The translations under genes were made by a program, and so were the position numbers. Shown here piece after piece: positions 16,560 through 22,874 of a DNA stretch of 25,533 bases. The notes beneath the pieces are model-generated. The model ran no database searches. It was not told where the DNA came from and worked only from the letters and a program-made list of their open reading frames with translations. This DNA is from an uncultured Dorea sp. Lineage in GTDB: Bacteria; Bacillota_A; Clostridia; Lachnospirales; Lachnospiraceae. The stretch is taken from assembly GCA_910579015.1 (NCBI GenBank), contig CAJTRO010000051.1, forward strand, positions 1 through 25,533, given 5' to 3'. Numbering within the stretch: the stretch's first letter is position 1; the number at the start of each line of letters is the position of its first letter.

Positions 16560-18182
16560 TCATTGCATACCAGTAAATCCTCTGACAAACAATCTGATAT
16601 CTTCATAACTGACTGCCAGATTGAGATTCTGACCTTCGTCGATCCCTGCCGTGCTGATGCCGATCACTTCTCCCTGCATATTGAGGAGTGCGCCTCCGGA
16701 GCTCCCATGAGAGATGGGAGCCGTGAACTGAATCATATCCACCGAATCTATCTCTCTGAACCCGGATATGATCCCGTCAGAAACAGAATTAAACATCCCA
16801 AGCGGACTGCCAATCGCCACGACCTTCTGCCCTCTGGCAAGCTTCCTGCCTCTGTAGAGCGGCAGCGGATCAAGCTGTCTGTCGATCCGTATCACCGCAA
16901 GATCCAGCACGGAATTGTATTTGATGATCTCCTGCGTCTTGTAGATATTGTCGTCGTCTTCTATCCTCACCGCGAAGAAACAGCCTCCTCGTGTTACATG
17001 ATTGTTTGTAAGGATATAACCGTCCCGGCCGATCATGATACCCGAGCCTGTCGCCACTGGCTCCCCCGCTCTGTCATATACGGCTATCATGACGATCGAC
17101 GACGCCAGGAGCGCAAGCTCCTCAAAGCTTTTTTCCGCACTGACGGACGTCCCGGCCGACATCAATGCCCCGGACTGCAATTGAGCCTGACGCACCTCCT
17201 GCGGATGCGTCCTCTGAGGCATCCGGGACTGCATTTGAGATTGGGACTGCCCCGGTTTGTGCATCTGGAACTGCGGTATCTGGGATTCGGACTGCCCCGG
17301 TTTGTGCATCTGGGACTGCGGTATCTGGGATTCGGACTGCATCTGGGACTGTGTGCAGTATCCGGCGCGTCTTCTGCCTGCTTTTTCTGGAATAACTACT
17401 CTTACAGGGGCTCTGTTCTCCTCAACAGTTTCCGTCTCTTGCACCAATGCGTCTCTCTCTTTGTCCGATACAGCAGATTTCCCCACATTCTTACAAGGTC
17501 TGTACTCCGGAAGCTTATAAGACTGATCGAACTCTCCAATCCGGCACTCTGCTGACAGGGCTTTCAGTTCATCTATTGTCGATATATCCTTCCGGCACTC
17601 TAAGAGGAGTACGTCACATCCGATCAGCGTCAGCATATAATAAAAGAGATACTCCTGCTCCTTCTGCACATCCTCCGCCAGGATCTTAAAACACTGCCTC
17701 TCGTTCCAGTCCGCCAGATACCCGCCAAGCACATGATCCGTCCAGTACAACAGCTTCACGACGAAATTCTTCTCTATGGATCCTGTCATATTCTTCCTGA
17801 GAACCCGGTATCTCTCTGCCGTCTCAAGACATGCGGCACCCAGCACACTCCCAAACAGCTCATCCTTCTTACGGTTCCTCACAGACAGCTTCCCTCCTGC
17901 CTTCCATGCCTCAAACTGACCGCCGTAGAACTCCATATCCTCCTGCGGCGTCAATGGCGGGAGTGACTTAAGCCTCCTATAGAACGGCATCTCATCCTGC
18001 GTCTTATACCCCATCCGCTCGTCAATAGCCAGGATCTTCGCTTCTGTGTCCGGTCCGCATCCAAGCGCCCTGACAAAATACACATCCCTCCTGCCTTTAA
18101 GAAACCCTCCCTTTATACTCAAAAACGTATCCAGGGAATTTATATTCATGATATTATGCCTGTATGTTATCTCCTTTTCCAT
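16560..18182 (-). CDS. YceG-like domain fused to a trypsin-like (S1C) serine protease
   Basis: 540 residues in three parts. (1) Residues ~30-225 resemble the N-terminus of the neighbouring YceG protein: RRDVYFVRA matches EKRVYFYRI, NFVVKLLYWTDHVL matches the C-W helix, and CDVLLLECRKD matches CDVLLVQPAGD. (2) Residues ~240-350 are a polar Gln/Ser/Met/Pro-rich linker with a 15-residue tandem repeat. (3) Residues ~352-540 are a chymotrypsin-fold protease of the DegP/HtrA type without PDZ: ILTNNHVTRGG (His395), NSVLDLAVIRI (Asp427) and HGSSGGALL (Ser495), so the triad is intact. There is no signal peptide or membrane anchor, so it should act in the cytoplasm, unlike HtrA. ATG at 18180-18182 was chosen over an in-frame GTG at 18191; upstream there is only a weak GCGGGTG. 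A good promoter precedes it, and it heads the ter run. Substrate unknown. Confidence 0.88.
   Translation of the reverse strand: MEKEITYRHNIMNINSLDTFLSIKGGFLKGRRDVYFVRALGCGPDTEAKILAIDERMGYKTQDEMPFYRRLKSLPPLTPQEDMEFYGGQFEAWKAGGKLSVRNRKKDELFGSVLGAACLETAERYRVLRKNMTGSIEKNFVVKLLYWTDHVLGGYLADWNERQCFKILAEDVQKEQEYLFYYMLTLIGCDVLLLECRKDISTIDELKALSAECRIGEFDQSYKLPEYRPCKNVGKSAVSDKERDALVQETETVEENRAPVRVVIPEKAGRRRAGYCTQSQMQSESQIPQSQMHKPGQSESQIPQFQMHKPGQSQSQMQSRMPQRTHPQEVRQAQLQSGALMSAGTSVSAEKSFEELALLASSIVMIAVYDRAGEPVATGSGIMIGRDGYILTNNHVTRGGCFFAVRIEDDDNIYKTQEIIKYNSVLDLAVIRIDRQLDPLPLYRGRKLARGQKVVAIGSPLGMFNSVSDGIISGFREIDSVDMIQFTAPISHGSSGGALLNMQGEVIGISTAGIDEGQNLNLAVSYEDIRLFVRGFTGMQ
17246..17335 (-). repeat. 45-bp tandem repeat, two copies plus a partial, in the protease linker
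   Basis: 17246-17290 and 17291-17335 are near-identical 45-base units (QSESQIPQSQMHKPG and QSESQIPQFQMHKPG when translated on the minus strand); shorter related SQSQMQ pieces flank them. The unit is a multiple of three, so copy changes stay in frame. Confidence 0.85.
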
Positions 18183-18201
18183 CTTGATCACCCGCTTAAA
18201 A

Positions 18202-18230
18202 CTTATACATTTATCTTATCACAACGTCAA
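18202..18230 (-). promoter_or_regulatory. Promoter of the protease-yceG-telA-ter run
   Basis: Read on the minus strand: TTGACG (18225-18230), 17-base spacer, TATAAG (18202-18207), about 20 bases before the protease ATG, so the leader is very short. It is the best promoter upstream of the whole 7.05-18.2 kb unit. Confidence 0.65.
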
Positions 18231-18320
18231 AAATATAGCTACCAATTCTCCTCATGATATGATATATTTGAAACAGTTTGGTTATTTTGAAAAACGAACA
18301 GAAAAGGAGTTTTCATCGAT

Positions 18321-19280
18321 ATGAACAATCAGGCAATTTATTACAGTGTGGGGGCTCTTCTGTACTGTCCGGCGGACAATACCTCTATCGCGTCCTCCAT
18401 CATATCACAGAAGTTCGGGACAAAATTCTCCCTGGCGCTCTGCCTGGAGGATACGATAAACGATAATTTTGTGGCAAAGGCCGAGGATTTGCTTATTTCT
18501 TCCATAAACGATATCTATCAGTCCAGGCAGAGTGCGGATTTTTTTCTGCCCAAGATCTTTATCCGGGTTCGAAATCCTGAGCAGATCAGGGTTCTTTCCC
18601 GCCGTCTGGGAGACAGCAATGAACTCATAACAGGATATATCATCCCCAAGTTTTCACCGGCTGACGCAGACTCTTTTCTCGATCAGATCGCAGAGCTCAA
18701 CGGCAGGCCGGGTGCGGTAAAATATGCAATGCCGATCTACGAAAGTCCCGCCATCGTGAATCTTGGCACCCGCTATGATATCCTGTATGGCTTAAAGGAG
18801 AAGCTCGCCTCAGTCGAGCCGTGGATACTGAACATACGCGTAGGCGGAAACGATCTGTCTAATCTCTTTGGTTTCCGAAGAGAATCAGATGAATCCATCC
18901 ACCAGATCTCTCCCCTCGCGAATATCTTCTCAGATATTATCACGGTATACGGAATGGATTATGTCATCTCCGGTCCCGTATGGGAATACTACTCTGGCCC
19001 GCAGTGGGAAGCTGGTCTTAGAAAGGAGATCAAGGATGACCGGTTATGCGGATTCATCGGAAAAACGGTGATCCATCCCGGCCAGATCCCCGTCGTCAAC
19101 GACGCCTGCCGGGTATCCGAAAAAAATTATACGGACGCCCTGCATATCCTTAACTGGAACACCAGAGAGGATTCCCTGGTATCCGCAAGCCCGGGCGGAG
19201 AACGGATGGACGAATACAAGACACATCTTAACTGGGCGAGGAAAACCTGTTTTATGGCCGAATGCTATGGTACGGTCTAG
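18321..19280 (+). CDS. Citrate-lyase-like C-C bond lyase (HpcH/HpaI fold) of the Ter module
   Basis: 319 residues, a TIM-barrel protein related to the citrate lyase beta subunit. Visible family sites are LCLEDTI (41-46) at the end of an early strand, FIRVRNPEQ (80-88) with the substrate-type Arg, IIPKFS (107-112), PIYESPAIVNL (138-148) with a metal-binding-type Glu, RVGGNDLSNLFG (173-184) with a second acid, and FIGKTVIHPGQI (245-256), the equivalent of the 'GK..IHP.Q' motif of CitE. In Ter-linked modules this lyase is predicted to act with the phosphoribosyltransferases and HAD phosphatase on a small-molecule intermediate; the real substrate is unknown. GGAG lies 11 bases before the ATG. It is divergent from the protease gene across 138 bases, and a strong terminator follows. 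Confidence 0.9.
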   Translation: MNNQAIYYSVGALLYCPADNTSIASSIISQKFGTKFSLALCLEDTINDNFVAKAEDLLISSINDIYQSRQSADFFLPKIFIRVRNPEQIRVLSRRLGDSNELITGYIIPKFSPADADSFLDQIAELNGRPGAVKYAMPIYESPAIVNLGTRYDILYGLKEKLASVEPWILNIRVGGNDLSNLFGFRRESDESIHQISPLANIFSDIITVYGMDYVISGPVWEYYSGPQWEAGLRKEIKDDRLCGFIGKTVIHPGQIPVVNDACRVSEKNYTDALHILNWNTREDSLVSASPGGERMDEYKTHLNWARKTCFMAECYGTV

Positions 19281-19285
19281 TAAAA

Positions 19286-19326
19286 GCCGATTGGACGCCG
19301 AAATATCCTTCCGGCGTCCAATCGGC
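19286..19326. terminator. Strong bidirectional terminator between the lyase and StiP-type genes
   Basis: GCCGATTGGACGCCG (19286-19300) pairs perfectly with CGGCGTCCAATCGGC (19312-19326): 15 bp, 11-base loop. On the minus strand the stem is followed by TTTTA, on the plus strand by a weaker CGTCTTAT, so it is best suited to stop the minus-strand transferase operon while also insulating the lyase. Confidence 0.85.
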
Positions 19327-19376
19327 CGTCTTATCCGCAGTTCTCTGTATCCCTGTCCTTCAAAATCAATTCAATA

Positions 19377-20426
19377 TCACACATCCCCGATCTTCTTTAT
19401 GATCCCGCAGCATTTATAATGCCTGAGCGGATAGTATGCGGTCGGAACCTGTTTCTCTTTGGCCAGCCTTACCAGATGGCTAAGCTCACGGCTGTCCTTA
19501 TACCTTTCGTCGATCAGAACCAAAAAAGGAACTCTCCGCAGCAGCACGCGGGTGGTCTCGCCGATGCCCGGCTTGATGAAATTGATATTCTCGATATGGT
19601 ATCTGTCCGCAATTTCTCTCACCTCATCTATCCCCTGGCCGTCCACCTCTGTCTCCCGCACTTCCGGCGATAATGTAAACTCCCGTTCGACAGCCTCAAT
19701 AAATCCATAGGACAAGTCCGCGTCCTGAAGCTCTTCATAGAATACTGCTCCATGGAAATCATCCTCCCCTATGATATCGCTCCTCAAAAATGTCCTGCTC
19801 ACCAGACCGGATACGGTACTGTTAAGGCAGGAGCTGGGAATCAGGATATCCTCGTGGGTTCCGCACAGCTCCGTTACATTTGCCGGATCTGCGGCCACAG
19901 CAATCTCAGGTGAAACGCCTTTATATTCTGCAATGCACTTGCCAAGCTCTCTTAAGATCGCTCCCTTTCCAATCCATCCGTCCACGAATAATAACTGCCC
20001 CGCTCTGTAGTTCTTAAGCAGGAAGTCCATTGCATTATGGTCGATCCCCCGGTCCCGTATGATTGAAATGGAATAGTGCGGTACGTCCACATCATACTTA
20101 AACTTCAGATACCGCTTTATCAGTATGCCGATCGGTATTCCGGCCCTCGCTAAAGACACCAGCACGACGTCCGCCCCTCTTGATTTCATGACCTTATCTG
20201 ATAACCGGCCTACTGCCTGCGCAACCGGCCTTGAATAGATCTCAAGCGCCTCTTCGTATATCTCCATATATCTGTCTGTAGGAACGTATTCGATCGGAAG
20301 CATCTCACTGTAATGCTTCCCGGACTGAATCAGCTTCTCCCGCTCTTTTGTCGGCTGTGGCTTTACAAGTCCCGTTATATCCTTCAATAATAAGACAACA
20401 TCCTTCTCACTGTAAGAACTTCTCAT
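19377..20426 (-). CDS. StiP-type phosphoribosyltransferase with C-terminal PELOTA-like domain
   Basis: 349 residues. The N-terminal ~250 residues form the PRTase_1 type (often annotated 'cysteine protease StiP'): VSLARAGIPIGILIKRY (90-106), ISIIRDRGIDHNAMDFLL (120-137) and the PRPP-loop-like LLFVDGWIGKGAILREL (145-161). A short linker leads to a PELOTA/L7Ae-like RNA-binding-type domain (about 283-346) with GIGETTRVLLRRVPFLVLID and YYPLRHYKCCGIIKKI. In comparative studies this pairing goes with a second PRTase, as it does here: the stop of the PRTase_2 gene is one base before this ATG (TAATATG). The 'protease' label of old annotations is not supported by anything I see; phosphoribosyl transfer is the better prediction. 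It ends in front of the 15-bp terminator. Confidence 0.88.
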   Translation of the reverse strand: MRSSYSEKDVVLLLKDITGLVKPQPTKEREKLIQSGKHYSEMLPIEYVPTDRYMEIYEEALEIYSRPVAQAVGRLSDKVMKSRGADVVLVSLARAGIPIGILIKRYLKFKYDVDVPHYSISIIRDRGIDHNAMDFLLKNYRAGQLLFVDGWIGKGAILRELGKCIAEYKGVSPEIAVAADPANVTELCGTHEDILIPSSCLNSTVSGLVSRTFLRSDIIGEDDFHGAVFYEELQDADLSYGFIEAVEREFTLSPEVRETEVDGQGIDEVREIADRYHIENINFIKPGIGETTRVLLRRVPFLVLIDERYKDSRELSHLVRLAKEKQVPTAYYPLRHYKCCGIIKKIGDV

Positions 20427-20427
20427 A

Positions 20428-21525
20428 TTAGCACCACCTGATCAAGTGAATCTCACTGTTTCTTTTCTTAAGAGCGTTGATGAGGGAATTCTTCCCCGCC
20501 TCCTCCCCGCCATGGGCGTCCGTAATGATGAAAACTCTGTCATAGCTGTCAATATCATAGATGTACGTTGTCCGTTCGGGATCATACATGCTTCTGAGCT
20601 CATATCTGGTTCTGAGCGGATAACCCGTATCCTGCGAAACCGCGATCGGACTTCGCGTAGTCGAATGACATCTCACTGTACACCCTCTGTCTTCTATCGC
20701 TTTTGCGACGAACAGAGCCGGATACATAAACTCTTCCGTCCCAACGACAAGCACACGCTCACCCTCCACAAAATGAAAGGCGGTTTCCACACTCTTCCAC
20801 AGAGCTTCACAGCTTTTCAGATATGCCCGGGAATCTGTCATCCGCCTTGCATCCATCCAGCCTGTAACTCTTAATTCATCAACCTCATAACACGCGCTTA
20901 TATCGCATTTCTCATAACAGCCGTTCTCCCTGTACTGCTGAGCAATCCGTCCGTAATCCTGATGATTGGTCTTAAGGATATAGTGGCATGGAATCCCCTT
21001 CTCCTCATAGATCCTCATATGCTCTCTTGTCATCCCATTCAGGATCGACGCAACAGAAAATTGCATCTTCCTTCCGTATCTTTCTTCCATCTTACCGACG
21101 ATGTTCAGTATGGTATTCCCTGTTGTTACCTCATCCTCTATAAAAATTATACGATCGGCCGTTTCAACCGCCCTGTCCATATCCCCTCTCACCAGCTTCT
21201 GTTCCGCCGCATGGCTGTGGGCCTCAGAAAAATATATATAATCTTCCTGTAAGATCACTTCTCTTGTCGTATGGATATACCCAGCCCCTGACCGGATTGC
21301 CGCCTGGGCTCCGATCGCCGTGGCTGTCTCCGCAAAGCCGATGATCAACAGCCTCTCGCCGTCATACGCCTCCTTAACGATACCGGCCAGTACATCAAAT
21401 AGTTCCAATGCCTTCCCCGGCCGGACCGGAATATGTTTTCCCTGCAAAGGATTAATCACCAGATAATTCCGCTTTTTATTATTCTCCCTCTTTCCTACAA
21501 GTACAAGCTCTGTCTCTGTATACAT
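20428..21525 (-). CDS. PRTase_2 phosphoribosyltransferase with TRSP domain
   Basis: 365 residues. The first ~220 residues are a type I PRTase: IIGFAETATAIG (61-72), SEAHSHA (100-106) and the PRPP-binding loop FIEDEVTTGNTILN (128-141) with its acidic pair. The C-terminal domain (about 255-362) is the TRSP domain, named for a T-R-S-P motif that is plainly present (HSTTRSPI, 287-294) after VLVVGTEEFMYPALFVAKAIE. Such proteins always travel with the StiP-type partner in Ter biosynthetic modules and are predicted to transfer phosphoribose to make a nucleoside-like product. The start is the ATG at 21523-21525; the Shine-Dalgarno (AGGTTAGACGG) is only moderate. It follows the Rpn gene after 39 bases, in the same direction. 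Confidence 0.9.
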   Translation of the reverse strand: MYTETELVLVGKRENNKKRNYLVINPLQGKHIPVRPGKALELFDVLAGIVKEAYDGERLLIIGFAETATAIGAQAAIRSGAGYIHTTREVILQEDYIYFSEAHSHAAEQKLVRGDMDRAVETADRIIFIEDEVTTGNTILNIVGKMEERYGRKMQFSVASILNGMTREHMRIYEEKGIPCHYILKTNHQDYGRIAQQYRENGCYEKCDISACYEVDELRVTGWMDARRMTDSRAYLKSCEALWKSVETAFHFVEGERVLVVGTEEFMYPALFVAKAIEDRGCTVRCHSTTRSPIAVSQDTGYPLRTRYELRSMYDPERTTYIYDIDSYDRVFIITDAHGGEEAGKNSLINALKKRNSEIHLIRWC

Positions 21526-21564
21526 CCGTCTAACCTGTTCCTTCCGTCTGATCCGTCTGGCAGA

Positions 21565-22560
21565 TCAGTCTTTTTGTTCCTTAAGCCTTCTCAAAGCATC
21601 CGCAAGGGCATACTCCATCCGTTCCAGTTGCTTATTTTGACGTTCAATCTCTTCTTTCTGACGTTTATTCTCTTCTTGCAGTTCATCAATCATATAACGC
21701 ACCGTATTCCTATCCAGTTCGTACAGCTCTTTCGAAAACATCCCCATCACCTGCTCAATATTTTGACAGATCCTATAGATCTGCTCATACATTTCTTTGA
21801 AATCCGGATACTTTTCTATTAACGCAATAATATCCTTTGGCCTGTCACTGCTCAAGAATGTAAGCCATCCTTCAAGCCGTTTCTTTACCTTCTTATTTTG
21901 AGGGTTTTCTTTATAGATGTCAAGAGCCACAAATACAAATTCCTGCAACAGGTTGATCTCTATTCCTGTATCTGATTTTTGCCGAAATTTATGAAGATAT
22001 TGATTGGGAAACTGATGAAATTCTGACGTGCTTTTTTCGAATAATATGATAGTATAGACGTTGGAAATTTTCCTATAAGAAAATGTCTTTTTCGTCATCT
22101 TATTCCTTACCTGACGGTATTGCCTCAGCAAAAGATCTGCCGAATAACAGGCGCTTCTCTGTCCCGGAAAAGCATAACCAATCTTCTGGATTTCAACATT
22201 CACTATACTTCCGTCTGCTAATTGCACCAGAAAATCCATGATCACCAGTGACGCTTCATCTGAAATACGTGTATTGTCGTTCGGAAGCACTTTTAAGAGC
22301 TTTACTTTTTTTCCTAATAATAACGAAATCAATTCCTCAATCCGTTCAGGATATATTTCCGGATCCAATATCGCTTTTATGCAGAAATTGTAAAGCATTT
22401 TCACGCCCTTTGCACCCGTGCAGAAGTCCAGAAATTCTTCCTGCTGTTCCTCTTCCCAGCCGTTGAATATCTGTTCCAACTCTCTATTACCATAAATCTC
22501 CTCTAATAACGCTTCACGACTTCGAAGCATCGGGAAATATGTCTTTAATACATTTTTCAG
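21565..22560 (-). CDS. Rpn-family (PDDEXK_2) nuclease, probable CTG start
   Basis: About 331 residues of the Rpn/'PD-(D/E)XK nuclease family transposase' group. The nuclease core is visible as IMDFLVQLADGSIVNVEIQKIGY (residues ~107-129 with Asp109, Glu123, Gln125), followed by the family's GQRSACYSADLLLRQYRQ. The C-terminus is a Lys/Glu/Gln-rich coiled coil (ELQEENKRQKEEIERQNKQ, about 285-303). Rpn proteins promote RecA-independent recombination in E. coli, and their genes are abundant and mobile-like in Lachnospiraceae. The first ATG (22528-22530) has no ribosome binding site; AGGAGGGG at 22567-22574 points instead to a CTG at 22558-22560, which adds KNVLKTYFPM, a typical family N-terminus. 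Its position directly upstream of the PRTase pair makes co-transcription likely; functional membership of the Ter module is unproven. Confidence 0.85.
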   Translation of the reverse strand: MKNVLKTYFPMLRSREALLEEIYGNRELEQIFNGWEEEQQEEFLDFCTGAKGVKMLYNFCIKAILDPEIYPERIEELISLLLGKKVKLLKVLPNDNTRISDEASLVIMDFLVQLADGSIVNVEIQKIGYAFPGQRSACYSADLLLRQYRQVRNKMTKKTFSYRKISNVYTIILFEKSTSEFHQFPNQYLHKFRQKSDTGIEINLLQEFVFVALDIYKENPQNKKVKKRLEGWLTFLSSDRPKDIIALIEKYPDFKEMYEQIYRICQNIEQVMGMFSKELYELDRNTVRYMIDELQEENKRQKEEIERQNKQLERMEYALADALRRLKEQKD

Positions 22561-22587
22561 ATGAATCCCCTCCTAATCTGGCGGCAG

Positions 22588-22608
22588 CGGCATCTGTGGC
22601 AGATGCCG
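22588..22608. repeat. Perfect 9-bp inverted repeat just upstream of the Rpn ribosome binding site
   Basis: CGGCATCTG (22588-22596), loop TGG, CAGATGCCG (22600-22608), in a GC-rich patch. In the Rpn transcript this hairpin would sit 14 bases before AGGAGG. There is no T-run, so it is not a terminator. Confidence 0.6.
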
Positions 22609-22764
22609 GCGGCAAACAAATATTTGCAAAATCAAAAGCAACTTTCTGTACAGTGTCTGGATATACAGCCTCACAAACGGAAGCGCGAATGCCTTTCGGC
22701 CCAAGAAACGCAGATGATATCTGTTCGATCAAAACAGAAAATCCGACGAATATGTTATGCCTTT

Positions 22765-22793
22765 ATACTACCATCTGCCGATAATCACTTCAA
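22765..22793 (-). promoter_or_regulatory. Promoter candidate for the Rpn-PRTase_2-StiP operon
   Basis: Minus strand: TTGAAG (22788-22793), 17-base spacer, TAGTAT (22765-22770). It is the only reasonable pair between the GH31 terminator and the Rpn gene and would give a ~200-base leader. Confidence 0.5.
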
Positions 22794-22827
22794 CCTTTTT
22801 TATTCGACTTTTTTCGACATCCAAAAC

Positions 22828-22861
22828 AGAGGTATCAGAAAATAAATTTTCCAATACCTCT
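22828..22861 (-). terminator. Terminator of the GH31 gene
   Basis: Minus strand AGAGGTAT (22854-22861) pairs with ATACCTCT (22828-22835), with further A-T pairing inside the arm (AAAA/TTTT), followed by GTTTTGG. It starts 13 bases after the GH31 stop codon. Confidence 0.65.
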
Positions 22862-22874
22862 TTCTGCCTCCTGC

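Larger units (their letters stand above)
22561..22874. other. Intergenic region between GH31 and Rpn genes
   Basis: About 314 bases without a convincing gene. It holds the GH31 terminator (22828-22861), a promoter candidate for Rpn (22765-22793), a perfect short hairpin (22588-22608) and the Rpn ribosome binding site (22567-22574). That leaves an unusually long Rpn leader of roughly 200 bases. A frame of 72 codons on the minus strand (22514-22732) has a TTG start and no ribosome binding site, and I do not call it. Confidence 0.6.

Noticed and set aside
17220..17350. The repeats as a possible CRISPR array
   Set aside because: The units are directly tandem with no unique spacers and lie in frame within a gene.
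16563..17555. A 330-codon plus-strand frame opposite the protease fusion
   Set aside because: Shadow frame of the protease and its repeats; the repeats are better explained as the Gln/Ser/Met linker on the minus strand.
18258..18263. TATGAT upstream of the C-C lyase as its -10
   Set aside because: The hexamer resembles the -10 at 4482-4487, but no acceptable -35 is present, so I do not call a promoter here.
19377..20426. 'Cysteine protease StiP' as the function
   Set aside because: No convincing protease dyad is visible; the PRPP-loop-like segment, the PRTase_2 neighbour and the PELOTA-like tail fit a phosphoribosyltransferase.
22514..22732. A 72-codon minus-strand frame over the Rpn leader
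   Set aside because: It starts at TTG with no ribosome binding site, overlaps the Rpn start in another frame, and its Ala-rich part is the translated hairpin. It may be a relic but is not supported as a gene.
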